Shown here: positions 1 through 10,787 of the stretch, piece by piece | Layout of the letters: each line of letters opens with the position of its first letter | Numbering within the stretch: position 1 is the first letter of the stretch | NCBI GenBank assembly: GCA_009760855.2 | Contig: WPIO01000003.1 | Span: 10,134,501-10,198,500 of the forward strand | Reading direction: 5' to 3' | Length of the DNA stretch: 64,000 nt | Source: Cristatella mucedo | Taxonomy: Eukaryota > Bryozoa > Phylactolaemata > Cristatellidae | Made by a program: the position numbers and the translations under genes | The notes under the pieces: generated by a model | Told to the model about the DNA's origin: nothing | The model's database searches: none | What the model saw: only the letters and a program-made list of their open reading frames with translations

Positions 1-41
1 GTACGAGCTGTTAGTTCAGTCACTGAGCAATCTAGGTTTTG

Positions 42-205
42 AGCCGTGATGGCACACTAGGTAAGGCGGTTGCTTTTCACGACCTTGGTCCCAAGGTTCG
101 TGGGTTCGAATCTTGCAGTGGGTGATCCTTTATTGCCACTGCAAGCGGTCGCGATAGCCGTAAAGGCTCTTCCGTCTCTATACAAAAGAGGCTGTAAGAT
201 CAGCT
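42..205 (+). repeat. tRNA-derived SINE, family A
   Basis: A tRNA-like head holds an A-box-like GGTAAGGCGG and a B-box-like GGTTCGAATC, followed by a body ending in CTATACAAAAGAGGCTGT and an AT-rich tail. The same unit recurs on the plus strand at 12747-12915 and 4318-4490 and on the minus strand at 5250-5412 and 58330-58520. That repetition and the unpaired acceptor stem mark it as a SINE rather than a working tRNA gene. Nothing else is recognisable in the 300 bp around it. Confidence 0.8.
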
Positions 206-799
206 AGTAGGCAATCTCTCGCCTGCCTGACGTCGTGCAATCGGCCAAACCATTGTCACACTTACGACCATTGGTCAGTAACCGAAAGGTTGAGCCTTAC
301 CATCGAAGGTAACAACGAGATTGCGTATCGAACCAACGGACTTCTTCATCGTACCCACATATCCTGATAACCTTGTGAGAAAAGGTTTCCTACCGTGCAC
401 CATGTCAACAATTAGGGGCCTGTTCTCCGGCCTTTGTACTGCCCTGTGCTCATCTAGAGGTAATAATAATCTAATGCCGATGATACTAATTATGATATAT
501 TTTTATAGTGCAACAAAGTCACTAAATTTCTTTCCAGACGCATGCTAACAAGGAAGCTTATCAATTGGTTAGTGAAAAGACCCACTATCAGCAAGCATCA
601 GCACACGAAGGTCAATGCACATGGACGGACATAGCAAATTCTATAAGGAGTAAGAGTTGTTTGCTCCTTTTCTAATATCAAGTCAGATGATGTTGTGATG
701 ACCGATCGGAAGTGAGTTCTAGGCCTTAGGGACATATGCACTGTCGGCATGGTCTACAAAGTATTTCAGGTTAGTCGGAGGCACAGCTAAATGACATGT

Positions 800-1290
800 C
801 AGAATAGAGGGTGGTACAAGTGCTAAGCCTGATTAGTGCGACATATTTCGTACGGGTAGGTTGGAGCAAGAGAATGGTGACCAAATAAGTGAGAGACAAT
901 ACCCTGAAGTCAATATGTCGTTTGGTGGGGGCCCGGTGCAAGTTGACGCCAAGAGATTAGTGTGGCAGTTGCGATCTTCCCGAGAGACAAACCTAGCTGA
1001 GTATTGTACCAATTCTGAGCATCGTATTGTACAGCTACGAAGACCCGAGAGTAGTGAGTTACTAAGATTGAGACAGGATGACACGAATGCAAGGACTAGC
1101 TTTGCTGTGGTATTCTTATCACAGCAGGCCCGAATTTGTTTCAACTGTAGGTAGCTGAAAGTACGCTGACTTGACAATGGAGCTGATGTGGTCATCTACT
1201 GAAAGGTCACTTTAAAGCAGGATCTCCGAAATTGGGTGACGATTCTACCAGAAATATGCAGAGACCCAATTTGGGCTATACATTTTACAA
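800..1290 (-). pseudogene. LINE reverse-transcriptase fragment (family 1)
   Basis: The minus strand keeps a broken version of the region just after the reverse-transcriptase core of CR1/L2-like LINEs: a YLQLKQIRACCDK-like stretch, then an LVLAFVSSCLN.SNSLL block corresponding to the family's LVHAFVTSRLDYCNSLL. Frame breaks and substitutions mean no function. The same block is better preserved at 3972-4235. No gene is visible between here and 3000; 1290-2370 looks unremarkable. Confidence 0.65.
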
Positions 1291-2371
1291 TTGTAAAATG
1301 GCTGCTGCAGTGCTCATTTTCAAAAGTTCAAATAATATTCCACATGCATCATCGTCATCCTGTGTAGGTGACGTGAAGTTGTGCTTGGGTTTGGCCTGAT
1401 ATCTTCCAATGGTCTTATTGACAACTGGTCTTTAATGCAGTTTGTGGTGTAGCTGCTTCGAAGTAGTGCCTTCCTATCAAAAACTCTTCCATACTACTGA
1501 CTGCCAGCACACAAAGAGTCCAGAATAGTCTTGATGATGGTGCCAAGAACATAAGTACGAATACAAGCAGTACAAATGCTGTAAAGAAGCTGTCCAATGA
1601 CGGATTTGGTGACACTAGACCGACATACTTTCAAGGCATGCCGAAAGTAGTCATCCTATTGTTTAGAAAATAGAATCACGTTTTAGATGTGGCCGTATAT
1701 GCTGACCAGCTGGGTCAAGATATTTCCTTGCACCACAGCAGATGCCTCTGTGTCAAGGGCAAGGACGTCAAAATATCAGAGAAATATTCGTGATAAGCTG
1801 GTCGGAAAAGAAATTCTTTTCGAATACACGGTGACACCAAACCCTACAACAAAACACGTTCGAAAAGAGGCAGTCCGATAGAGACTGTCATGACTCCAGG
1901 ACTGCTATTCCAAAGCTGCCTGTACTGCAATACTGAAGGAATAAAAGAGATTCATTTGGATATTAACTAAGGCATAAGAAAAAAAGAAAAAAGCCACTAG
2001 TCCTACTGGTCACAGCCCAGACTAAATATAGATAGCATTTGATGGTGGCTGACCAGCACCTTCGGCATCTCAGCTGCTACTTCTCTTGGCCTATTAGGTG
2101 CGAACGTTATCCCAAACACTAAGTAGTGCACCTGAGTAAGCAAAGGCATATCTCCCCCCTCACATTCACACCCTCTCCTAAGTAGGACGTGCTGGAAGAA
2201 GACACCAGCTGTAGGGCCACGATAGTTAGTACAGCAGACCTACAGAACAAAAAGTCAAACCCCTCTGTAAGCATACCCTCCCTTCAACCATTTTGTACGT
2301 TTATAGAGAATTTATACTTACAGGGAGGGTAGCCATGCGACTTGCCACTGTAGGTGATAGTCACGTGACCA

Positions 2372-2396
2372 ACACACACACACACACACACACACA

Positions 2397-2428
<32 letters not shown>

Positions 2429-2445
2429 TGCACGCACGCGCACAC
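2372..2445. repeat. (AC)n then (GCAC)n microsatellite
   Basis: About 26 nt of AC dinucleotides runs into a GCAC tetranucleotide tract. Open frames crossing it encode only His/Thr or Cys/Val/Ala repeats and are not genes. Confidence 0.95.
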
Positions 2446-3029
2446 AGAGTCCAGTTTTATTGCTTTCATTCTGGCTAGCATCAGAGGTAACATGTTCGCC
2501 GATGACCAGGGGGTGGAGATGTGCATTTTAAAAGAGCAAGAATCCGGCTGCCTCTCGAGCATCTCCAAGGAAAACGTTAAGCGCGAGTTTTTTAAATGCC
2601 TAAATTGAGGAGATATGGTGAAGTACCGTGTGTCCAGATGGTACTTTACTAAACTTCCCAAGATAGGCAATATATTTGCTAGGTTAGATGATGAATAAAA
2701 AGCATGCAAGTGTTGCTTGTTTCGGTGTACGATGCTCATGCAGGTATGGCCAGACTTGGCTTGGCTTTCAACATCCTTCGGTTAGCGTAAGTCGGGGAGG
2801 TGAACTGAAGCTGGCTGCCTTGCAGTGGGTTCTGAAGATTTTCGAATGCAAATTGTAAGCAAATATGAATAAACAACTAGCCGGTATGCTCGGTGTGTTT
2901 CTTTAGGCATAAACATTTGCCCTTGTACAAAGAACGTTCGTTAGACCATGCAGAAAGGTATCCTATCATCTACTTTTATCGATCACAACATGCGTCAAAG
3001 AGGCTAAAAGAGCTGCTAAATATGTGCTG

Positions 3030-3340
3030 TAATAATAATAATAATAATAATGTTATTAAATTTGTATAGCATCCTCAGAGAACTTGGTCTCTTTCTAGGT
3101 ACTTTACATATGCTGTAAAGAAAGCATAATCAAATGATTAGTAGTAACATGCACAATGTCAACAAGCTTAACATGGTTAGAGGTGACATGAACAGTGTCA
3201 ACATGTAAAATATGGTTAGTGGTAGCAAGCACGGTGTCAGAATGCAGAAGCACGCAAAGGACGAATGAGAAGGACCCACTAAATGCTGTGACAAACAGGT
3301 GCGTTTTACGCATTTTTTGAAATGTTGTCAAGTCAGGGGG
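3030..3340 (-). repeat. LINE family 1, truncated 3' end (first of two in tandem)
   Basis: An (AAT)n run at 3031-3050 is followed on the plus strand by the antisense of a conserved tail (AGAGAACTTGGTCTCTTTCTAGG). Further in, the minus strand reads FQKMRKTHLFVTAF, the normal C-terminus of these LINE ORF2 proteins (FKxxLKTHLF). The copy stops at 3340, where a second tail begins, so it is a short 5'-truncated insertion. Confidence 0.7.
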
Positions 3341-4240
3341 TAATAATAATAATGCACTTGATAAAGCACCCTCAGAGAACTCAATCTCTTTCTAGGTGCT
3401 TTATATCTGCTGCAAAGGGAAACGCGATTGAATCGTAATATCATGCTTGATAAACAACATGAATAACATGGTTATGAGTGACATGTACAGGGTCAGCATG
3501 CAAGTGTGGTTAGTGGCAGCATGCACAGTGTCAGCAGGCATAAGCACATCAAGGACGAATCACAGGGACCCACTAAATGCTGTCCTAAATAGTTGTAATA
3601 TAAAGTAAGTTCTGTAATAAATAGTAAGTTCTTTTTAAATGTGGTCAAGTCAGGGGATGTTCTGACGCAAGTCGGGAGTGAGTTCCAGGCTTTGGGAGCA
3701 CAAGAACTAAATGCACGGTCTCCAAAGGATTTGAGGTTTGTACGAGATATTGGTAAACCGTTGGATTCCGAAAAGCGGGTGGTCTATGCTTGGCCTGATG
3801 GGGGAGTAGATCTGAGAGATAGGCTGGAGCCAAAGAATGAAGTGACCTAAAAGTGAGCGACAAAACCTTGAAGTCGATCCGTTGCTTGACTGATAGCCTG
3901 TGCAGGTCGGCGAGAAGTGGTGTGATGTGGCAACTGCGATGCTCACGACAGACAAGCCCAGCTGCGGAGTTTTACACCAGCTGTAATCGCCTGATTGCAC
4001 ATGCCGGTAGGCCAGCAAGCAGTGAGTTACAAAAGTCAAGACGGGATGTCACAAATGCATGGACTAACTTAGACGTGGTATCCTTATCTAAACAAGCCCG
4101 AATTTTAGCAATGTTATGTAGCTTAAAGTAGGCAGACTTGATTGTGGAGCTGATGTGATCGCCTAACGAGAGATCACTTTGGAACATGTCGTGACATCTA
4201 TCGGAAGTGAGTTCCAGGCTTTGCACGGTCTCCAAAGGAT
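3341..4240 (-). pseudogene. LINE family 1, 3' portion of ORF2
   Basis: A second (TAA)n-linked tail at 3341-3420 leads into coding remains on the minus strand. Blocks seen include SLHSLAPAYLSDLL at 3645-3863 and a 60-residue stretch at 3972-4235 containing LHNIAKIRACLDK, LVHAFVTSRLDFCNSLLAGLP and IRRLQLV. These are the post-catalytic signatures of CR1/L2-type LINEs. Stops and shifts separate the blocks, so the element is dead. It is the best preserved example of this region in the window. Confidence 0.8.
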
Positions 4241-4317
4241 TTGAGATTTGTACGAGGTATAGCTCGATGATTTTAGTCAGAACAGCAAGGGTACGATGCC
4301 TAGCCTCGAGGGGGAGC

Positions 4318-4490
4318 AGTACTGGCCGGTGATAGCCCAGGAGGTAAGGTGCTTGCTCTTCAAGACCAAGGTCTTGGGTTCAAATCCTGTAGTGGTTGGC
4401 CCTTTATTGCTAGCTGCAAGTGCTGGTGAATGCCGTTTAGGCCCATCTGCTGCTACACAAATGGGGCTGTTACATTAGCTAAGATTTTTG
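4318..4490 (+). repeat. tRNA-derived SINE, family A (divergent)
   Basis: The head reads GATAGCCCAGGAGGTAAGG with a B-box-like GGTTCAAATCC, then the family A body and a GGGGCTGTTA end. It sits between two LINE fragments that share orientation, so it may have landed in one longer LINE. Confidence 0.75.
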
Positions 4491-4880
4491 TCTGATAGGT
4501 AGGCTGGAGCCAGAGAATGAAGGAGCCCAAAAGTGAGTAGCAGAACTTAGAGTCGATGTGTTGCTTAATTAGGAGCCAGTGCAGGTCAGCGAGTGGTGTG
4601 ATGCTGCAACTCCGACACTTATGACTAACAAGCAGCAGTTTTGCACCAACTGTAAGCCCCTGATTGCACAGGCCAGTAGACCAGCAGGCAGCAAGATACA
4701 ATAGTTCAGACGGATGTCACAAATGCAGGTACCAATTTTGATGCAGTATCTCTGTCTAAGCAAGACCGAATTTTAGCAATGTTATGTAGCTGAAAATACG
4801 CAGACTTGACAATGGAGCTGATGCGGTCATCCAGTGAAACATCACTTTGGAACAGGACCCTAGATTACATCCAGATGCAA
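4490..4880 (-). pseudogene. LINE family 1 fragment
   Basis: Minus-strand remnants of the same ORF2 region as 3972-4235 appear (LLPAGLLACAIRGLQLVQN and LADLHWLLIKQ). Frame is broken in several places. It continues on the far side of the SINE at 4886-5040. Confidence 0.65.
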
Positions 4881-4885
4881 AAGGA

Positions 4886-5040
4886 AATATAAAATATAAT
4901 TCATTTGCATAGCACCCCAAGAAAACTTAATCTCTATTCAGGCACTTCACATATTCCTCGGGGCTCGAGCCCATGACCTCAGCCAGACCTGGGTCCGGGC
5001 GAGCATCTTAACCGCCGAACCAAACCAGCGCTTCCGTCAG
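4886..5040 (-). repeat. tRNA-derived SINE, family B
   Basis: Read on the minus strand, a tRNA-like head (GGTTTGGTTCGGCGGTTAAG-like A box, GGGCTCGAGCCC-like B box) is followed by the tail CTGAATAGAGATTAAG and GGTGCTATGCAAATGAAT. Other copies are at 7795-7935, 14078-14231, 30310-30445 and 59095-59225. It lies inside LINE sequence. Confidence 0.8.
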
Positions 5041-5720
5041 AGCCAATATTGAACATTAGGCTTTGCACTTTATGAGTCACACATAGTTTGCCCATAACTA
5101 GTAAGTTAGTTTAATCGTCATTCAATTTGAGAAAGTTTGCTGACATCCAAGTGCAGATGTCAGCAATCCATGCAGAAAGCGAGTTGAGAGAATCCGATGA
5201 GCTGGAGAGCTGGGAGGGATCAAAGCAAAGCTAAATACATAAATAAATATTAGCTGATTTAACAGCCTCATTTGTAGGGAATAGCAGCAGAAGAGCCTTA
5301 ACGGCTATCACCTTCGCTTGGAGTTGGCAATAAAGGATCGCTCACTGCGAGATTTGAACCCTCGACTTCGGTCGTGAAGAGCAAGCACCTTACCTCCTGG
5401 GCTATCACGTACAACTGAGTGTGATCTGTATAGAAGTGAAAGCCTAGATTGTGTTTGGCGATCACACTGGCAACAGGGAGAGTATAAACTGTGAAGAGAG
5501 GCAGGGCGAGCACTAAGGTAACCTGCACTTCAGTGGTTTCTCATATGACCTCAGTCCATTCACAAAAATACTCTCCCATTGAGGTATGATCTGAACCTTT
5601 GCAAAGCAGTGCAAATGATGTCCAGGCAAGATGAAAGGCGCTCGAGAAGGACTTCGTGATCAATAGTATAAAACGCTGCCGAAAGATCGAGCAAAGCAAG
5701 CAGAGACTTTACTCAAGTCT
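5041..5720 (-). pseudogene. LINE family 1 reverse transcriptase with a nested SINE
   Basis: On the minus strand 5415-5528 gives LFTVYTLPVASVIAKHN and FHFYTDHTQLY, the degenerate counterpart of the catalytic FHFYADDTQLY motif; the second Asp is lost. LINE coding resumes at 5100-5240 (IADICTWMSANFLKLN). Between the two lies a family A SINE at 5250-5412. Both the lost catalytic residue and the insertion kill the enzyme. Confidence 0.75.
5250..5412 (-). repeat. tRNA-derived SINE, family A, nested in LINE
   Basis: The minus strand shows the family A head (GTGATAGCCCAGGAGGTAAG), a B-box-like GGGTTCAAATC and the GCTGTTAAATCAGCTA end, then an AT-rich tail. It interrupts the LINE reverse transcriptase immediately after the YADD-equivalent motif, so it is younger than that LINE copy. 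Confidence 0.8.
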
Positions 5721-6595
5721 GTGCAGTAGCAATTTATTGACTAGGCTAGTTAACAACTGATACTAAAGGACAAACAATATTGGGCGGAGAGCCAATGGTA
5801 GACGTGGAAACCCACGAAGTCAGTGAGGGGAGTGCTAAGTAGGGAGACTAGTTTCCCATGGCAGCATCTAGACACTCGACACCTGGAGCTGGACAACCTT
5901 ACCTGCTGTTCCCTGTCTCAGCACTCTTATCAAATGAAGAAAAACGACTTCCGGTACAAACTAAATTAGTACACCATAGGAATAACACACGCTAAGTATT
6001 TTTTTCAGTGGTCAGATTCCACTTGCTTCATCATCCATGACCAAAAACGCAGATTTAATATAAGCATATTTTTGGGAAAGTTATACCTACATACACCAGA
6101 AGAGATTATCAGTAAGCAAAGAAAAACAGGTGGGCTTGACAGGTTTTTATGCATACAGAGAGGTTTCGCAGACAGATGGTGGGCATATAGAGAGGTTCGA
6201 CTGTAATGCAGCAATCGGTGCATAGCCCTATCTAAAAATGCTCACCGAGCAAGTTTAGAATGGAAGCTGCACGACAGCACAAGAGTTTGTACGATATGGT
6301 CACGGTCACACCCATTCAAAAAAATGTAGCTGTCAGCTCCTTCAAAGTGCTACTACTCGCGAACAGAAGTGAAGGAACACAGTGCTCCCCCAAAAAGACG
6401 GAGGCAGCAGTGCTACAGATTTACTTTCGTAGCACATGTGGACAATACGCAACACATCGGTTAAGGACACAACGTCGGTCACGATAGAGTCTACCACTCA
6501 TGTAGCATACGAAAAAGGAACAATAAATTACTGCAGCTGCCACCACGACGTAGTCCACAATTAAAAGTGCAGCAAAATTATAGCTGAACAATAGG
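5721..6595. other. Unassigned sequence downstream of the scaffold gene
   Basis: No recognisable coding or repeat signature. Short open frames (up to 75 codons) have no domain content. This is probably intergenic DNA beyond the 3' end of the gene on the minus strand. Confidence 0.4.
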
Positions 6596-6601
6596 TTTAT
6601 T
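6596..6601 (-). terminator. Candidate polyadenylation signal AATAAA
   Basis: TTTATT on the plus strand is AATAAA on the gene strand, about 640 nt past the stop codon at 7244. It is the first canonical hexamer I see downstream, so it probably defines the 3' end of the transcript. Cleavage would be expected roughly 10-30 nt below it. The assignment is inferred from position alone. Confidence 0.45.
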
Positions 6602-7243
6602 CGCCTTAAAAATTTCAAAAGATCGTTGCATACATAGCAAATATGGTAAAGAATTTCGAGTAAATCTGTCTGCGGCGACTATTAGGAGCTTTCAAAAACA
6701 ACATTTGGTGTCTGCAAAGCACTCACTAATAACATAGCACTAAAATGATATTGGTTTGATGAAATTGCACAGGAATTTGTAGCTTGGTGTGCTCGAGCCT
6801 CAGGGGAAGACCAGGCCAATGTGACGCACAAATCAAAGTGCAGGCAACGAGTTAACAGTAGGGAAGGATGCTAACCATAATTATAATACTGACTGCATAG
6901 TTCAGGTTTTAGAAACATGCCGGGTGAGTCACTTCAAAATGACCTAGCAAAGCAGCAGCCACTGCTGCCTTCGAGCTCTGCTAACTGGTGCCTGGTAGCC
7001 ATTGAGCTGCATTAGGTTGACTGTGAGGGCAAAGCCCAAGCAAAATGTAGATAGGTTACTCGATCAAGGATACTCGATCAAGGATACTTGCTAAAGGATT
7101 GCTACAGCCGAGTGGTCCGGACCCGGCAACGATAGCCCAGTCCCGTTTCGACCACTCGTGACTTGCCCAGCAATTAAGTTCCAGTGAGTCCGACAAACCT
7201 TGCCAAAAGCAACAGCCAAGTGACAGCCACTTTTGCCACGACT
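6602..7243 (-). other. Probable 3' untranslated region
   Basis: Non-coding sequence between the stop codon and the candidate poly(A) signal. A 15-bp direct duplication (ACTCGATCAAGGATA, around 7058-7087) is the only internal structure I noticed. Confidence 0.4.
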
Positions 7244-7523
7244 TCACTTGGACACTGTGAGGTACACCGTGCCACTGGCGGCTTTCAAAATGGCAACTGC
7301 TTTGTCGTGGCTCACACCATCCAGTGACTGACCATTGACAGCGAGAAGCCGATCGCCTCGCACCAGTCGACCGTCCGACGCTGCCGCTCCCTTGTCGAAC
7401 ACAGATTTAATGTAAATAGGCAGATCACCATGAGGGCTACCATACCCTCCGACAATCGAGAAGCCAAGGCCGTCGGGACCTTTTTGTAAGTTGACTACAC
7501 TTACGGCTGGCACACTGCCAGAT
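7244..7523 (-). CDS. MPDZ: MPDZ/PATJ-like scaffold: last exon, PDZ13 and stop
   Basis: This exon codes a complete last PDZ domain and the C-terminus. Visible parts are the carboxylate loop GLGFSIVGGYGSPHGDLP, strand IYIKSVF, GAAASDGRL.RGDRLLAVNGQSL, helix SHDKAVAILK and the end TVYLTVSK-stop. The match to the last PDZ of vertebrate MPDZ is very close as I recall it, and that protein also ends a few residues after this domain. His at the start of helix B fits class I ligands. The acceptor is TTTCTCTTTGCAG at 7524 and the exon's first A completes a Glu codon begun in the previous exon. Length 280 nt (1+279) keeps frame. It binds C-terminal tails at apical or tight junctions by family knowledge. 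Confidence 0.95.
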
Positions 7524-7794
7524 CTGCAAAGAGAAAGGCAAGCCTCCAGCTTGAGAGACTGCAAGGCAGCTAAAAACTGTCCCTGCTCGGCCGAGAAGCT
7601 GGGTTTAAATATAAGTTTCTAGCAGACATACACTGCACTTGTCAGCAGTAGTGATTCGTTGAATGGCAAACACTCTACTGTGACTTTTATCTTAATCATA
7701 GCAATGGCAGCATTAATGATCTTCACCCACTCAACTATCGGCGACAGACAGCGCAACATGATGAAGTGGTGACTGACAGGAAGCCTACTTATTT

Positions 7795-7935
7795 AAAAAA
7801 AAATTCATTTATATAGCACCCCAAGAGAACTTGATCTCTATTCAGGCGCTTCATTTATGCCCCAGGGCTCGAGCAACGACCTCAGTCAGACCTTGGTCGG
7901 GGCGAGCACCTTAACCGCTAGACCAAACAGCCAAA
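7795..7935 (-). repeat. tRNA-derived SINE, family B, in the last intron
   Basis: The minus strand shows the family B head (GTTTGGTCTAGCGGTTAAGG, B box GCTCGAGCCC) and tail ending near the A-rich 7796-7803 run. It sits in the intron between the PDZ12 and PDZ13 exons, in the same orientation as the gene. Confidence 0.8.
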
Positions 7936-8237
7936 TATAATATGCTTAGAACGCCCATGAGAAAGTGAGCGAAGTATCGCGAAAGCATTATGCCCTTCTG
8001 CAGCAAGAGTCTACCAGCAGATGCAGCATGCATGTCCGAGTGAAAAAGCAGTTCCAAAGAAAGCTGTCGGTCTGCCCGCTGATTATACAGCATTGTGGAA
8101 GCAACAAAGTGACTGCAAGGTGGGTGCAGAAAAAATATTATACGTTCTTGTGCACGAGCAGGGTGCGTGCGCTTACTGGCGGTGGCATTTGTTCAGCCCA
8201 CATGTCGCACACATTGAGATTGCCAGCTAACACTCAC

Positions 8238-8467
8238 TCAGCAGCTGAGGAAGACTCCTTGCCATCTTCACTCATATCTGAGCCTGTGGGTTCACCAAAC
8301 TCCTCGTCTGAGCCATCGTCCAGCTGCGACAAATCCAAGGCCAGATCGTCAATGGACACGACCTCCAGAGTGACTGAACTCTTGGCTTCCCTCAGCAGAT
8401 CTATGGCTTCAGACCTTGTGATCTTATCAGATGACACACCATTAATTGAATGGATCACATCACCGGC
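8238..8467 (-). CDS. MPDZ: MPDZ-like exon: second half of PDZ12 and acidic linker
   Basis: Begins AGDVIHSINGVSS, then helix ITRSEAIDLLREAKSS and strand VTLEVVS, completing PDZ12. A Ser/Asp/Glu-rich linker (DDLALDLSQLDDGSDEEFGE, then SEDGKESSS) leads to PDZ13. The acceptor is CTGACCTGGCAG before 8467; the donor GA|GTGAGT follows 8238. The 230-nt exon starts at phase 0 and ends with two bases of a Glu codon, as the next exon requires. Several acidic serines could be casein-kinase-2 sites, which is inference. Confidence 0.93.
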
Positions 8468-8580
8468 CTGCCAGGTCAGAGAGAAAGACCTGAGCTTTCA
8501 TTACGACAACAATCCTGGAAAACGAGACCAACTGATTGGTCAGCATCAAGTGGATAACCAAGCTAGCTAGTGGCAATCAC

Positions 8581-8750
8581 CTTGACTGGTTGGGCAGCAG
8601 CCTGATCAGAATAAACAATGGTCAGTGGCTGGCTTATGACTCCACCTGGTTCCCGACCTCCAGCTATTTTGATGCCAAAAGCTCCGTCTTGATTTTTTGT
8701 CAAAACGACCGTGCGGATGGGAAGAGATGAGTCTTGGTGCGGCTCATTGT
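8581..8750 (-). CDS. MPDZ: MPDZ-like exon: first half of PDZ12
   Basis: Translates as a short linker (NEPHQDSSLP) then strand IRTVVLTKNQDG, loop AFGIKIAGGREPGG and LTIVYSDQAAAQPVK. Joined to the next exon it gives AAAQPVKAGDVI, so this PDZ has no DGRL element. As I recall, vertebrate PDZ12 also lacks it (AAQTQKLRVGD), which supports orthology domain by domain. Acceptor TTTTTTTCAG precedes 8750; donor AAG|GTGATT follows 8581. The 170 nt (2+168) keep frame with both neighbours. Confidence 0.92.
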
Positions 8751-10180
8751 CTGAAAAAAAGAATTCTGCTAAGGCACTCTGGTCAGACGAGAGCCACAGT
8801 TAACACAGCTATAATCGAACATGATTTAACCTAAATATAAAGTGTTCTCTACAGCATCCCCACTTAAACAAAACTTTCTACATTACTACTATAGAGGCAT
8901 TACATACAGAAAAGGTAACTTTGATTTCCCACCTCAAGAGGCGATAAAACAAAGCACCGACACTGGCATTTGTGTGGCACCTTTCAGGTAGCCGTTTCGA
9001 CCCATAGGTCACGTTGGCACTGTTGACAGTCCTGCTATGGTAGCTGTCAATCGAACACCAAAAAACTCGTACTACCAGCAAGATTCAATCTCAGAACGCC
9101 GGGAGTCCGTATAAAAGAATCTAACCATACGGTGACCAGAACGGCCAGCTTTCACATGGGTTTCAATGGATTCCATTTTCCTGTAACAGCCGGCAGCACA
9201 ACAGCAGGCTGTCAGACACTCGAGGCTGCCAATCATCAAGGTCGTATCGATTCCATTTGTTCTCCAAGCACGACAGCCATTGCTAACTTTGGATTTCTAA
9301 CGGCTAACACTTCTCAAGACGACTTCCTCTGTGACAGTCACCAGCTTGGGCACAGTCAACATTATGAAGTGCATTCTTGGTGATCACATAATTAATGCCG
9401 ACTACACATAAACTAAGGAGAGCCTGCCCCTGACCAAACAAAAGGAATTATAGAGTATTGCATGCAAATTTAGACACACTGCAACTACCTGCAAGGCACA
9501 CACGGTTTGCTGCCGACAATGAATTATTGGCTATCACGATGAGCAAGCTCATCAGCTACTGTGGCCACCCTAAGCAAGGACAATCGCACTCTTATCGGCA
9601 ACCAAATTATTGCCACATCACTCGCTTGCTGACCTGCTCAGCAAGGCTGCACTCACCTCCTCTGGATGGCTCGGATGCCGAACCGTGATTTATATCAGCC
9701 AACAGAAGCAGTAAAATCAATTAACTGAAGCATCAGCACATGTGCAAAAGAAAAGCCGAACAAAGGCAATGTCGAGACTTGAGAGTAAGTAACGGCTGCG
9801 TTCTATGCAATCACCGGGATTTACTCATTGCAAAAAGAGAGTAGCATTAGGTCACTATCTTTAATAATCTTTATCATTATGTGCGTGAGACTATGGGTAG
9901 TTGGAAGTAAAAGAATTCAGAATTGTTTTCAAATAATTGTTGATCAGAGACAACCATGCTTAACTATGCATGTTCCGGGCACTCAATAAAGATCATTATG
10001 GCTTAAGTTAAGCATATACAGGAGGTTCTATGATTAGCATATGGAGTTGCACGCCATTGAGTTGTCCTGCAACAAATATGAAATACCATTAATACCACGA
10101 GAGCAGAAGGTAGCATGTTTCTCGAAAAAGTCAAGATGTGTGTCCATGCATACGAATGCACACACACGCACACACGCACA

Positions 10181-10250
<70 letters not shown>

Positions 10251-10389
10251 CAGATACTTGTTCACAGGCAAGTTTACTTATGTGCAAAAAGAGCCACACT
10301 TCAGTGCACAGGACACATCTACTTCCATTACTTGGAACATTAGCCTGGGCTGGTGCAAATACAAGGCCAAATAGCTAGCGTTTCTATAC
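8751..10389 (-). other. Intron between PDZ11 and PDZ12 exons
   Basis: About 1.6 kb without a recognisable gene. Apart from the CA array at 10158-10248 nothing stands out. A plus-strand reading at 9132-9383 has no domain signature. Confidence 0.7.
10158..10248. repeat. (CA)n microsatellite
   Basis: About 90 nt, imperfect CGCA units at the left then pure CA. It lies about 140 nt past the PDZ11 exon donor on the other strand's intron side. Long His/Thr and Cys/Val frames across it are artefacts. Confidence 0.97.
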
Positions 10390-10534
10390 CATAGTCGTGT
10401 AATGTCTGGTCTTCTACAGCAGGCACAGATGAAGAGGTGTTCTGGAAGTCAAAGGACCCGACACTTCCGCTGGCAGATGACTGAGAGTCGGTCCTTATTC
10501 GTCCCACAGACAGCTGAATCATTCCTTGGAGACC
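10390..10534 (-). CDS. MPDZ: MPDZ-like exon: end of PDZ11 and Ser-rich linker
   Basis: Opens GLQGMIQLSVGRI, the last strand of PDZ11, then a Ser/Gly linker RTDSQSSASGSVGSFDFQ. Vertebrate MPDZ has, as I recall, a similar SQSS..S.GS..SF.F pattern at this spot, so the linker is under constraint. Acceptor TTCCCAAGTAG precedes 10534; donor G|GTATAG follows 10390. The 145 nt leave one base, which with the AC of the next exon makes Asp. Confidence 0.9.
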
Positions 10535-10670
10535 CTACTTGGGAACAAAAGTGTTGCTGCATACCACATTTCTCGAGATCTGCAGACCTGCATTCATTAT
10601 AGCCAAGTGCGACAGCAAGGCCAAGCAGACATTGACACAAGTCCCAGGTCCACCAGACAGAGTTAAGCAC

Positions 10671-10787
10671 CTTGATCATGTTGACAGCAGCTGCCTGGGT
10701 TGCAGCACGCATGTCCTTGCCATTGATGGTCAAAATATAGTCGCCTTGGCGTAGACGGCCGTCATGTGCAGCCATGCCTCCCGGCAC
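10671..10787 (-). CDS. MPDZ: MPDZ-like exon: core of PDZ11
   Basis: Codes VPGGMAAHDGRLRQGDYIL, TINGKDM and helix ATQAAAVNMIK. This is the central strand and helix B of PDZ11, with an Ala/Thr helix start rather than His. Acceptor CTCTATTGCAG, donor AAG|GTGCTT, 117 nt, phase 0 at both ends. It joins cleanly to FVADI at the end of the exon at 11960 and to GLQGMIQL at 10534. Confidence 0.93.

Noticed and set aside
42-115. Functional tRNA gene
   Set aside because: A and B boxes are present, but the sequence is the head of a repeated SINE and no acceptor stem pairs.
7965-8570. 201-codon plus-strand open frame
   Set aside because: It is antisense to the PDZ12 exon, whose frame, splice sites and domain match are clear; the plus-strand reading has no domain.
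2284-10343. CRISPR-like regular repeats
   Set aside because: All regular repeats are microsatellites or dispersed SINE/LINE copies; there are no repeat-spacer units.
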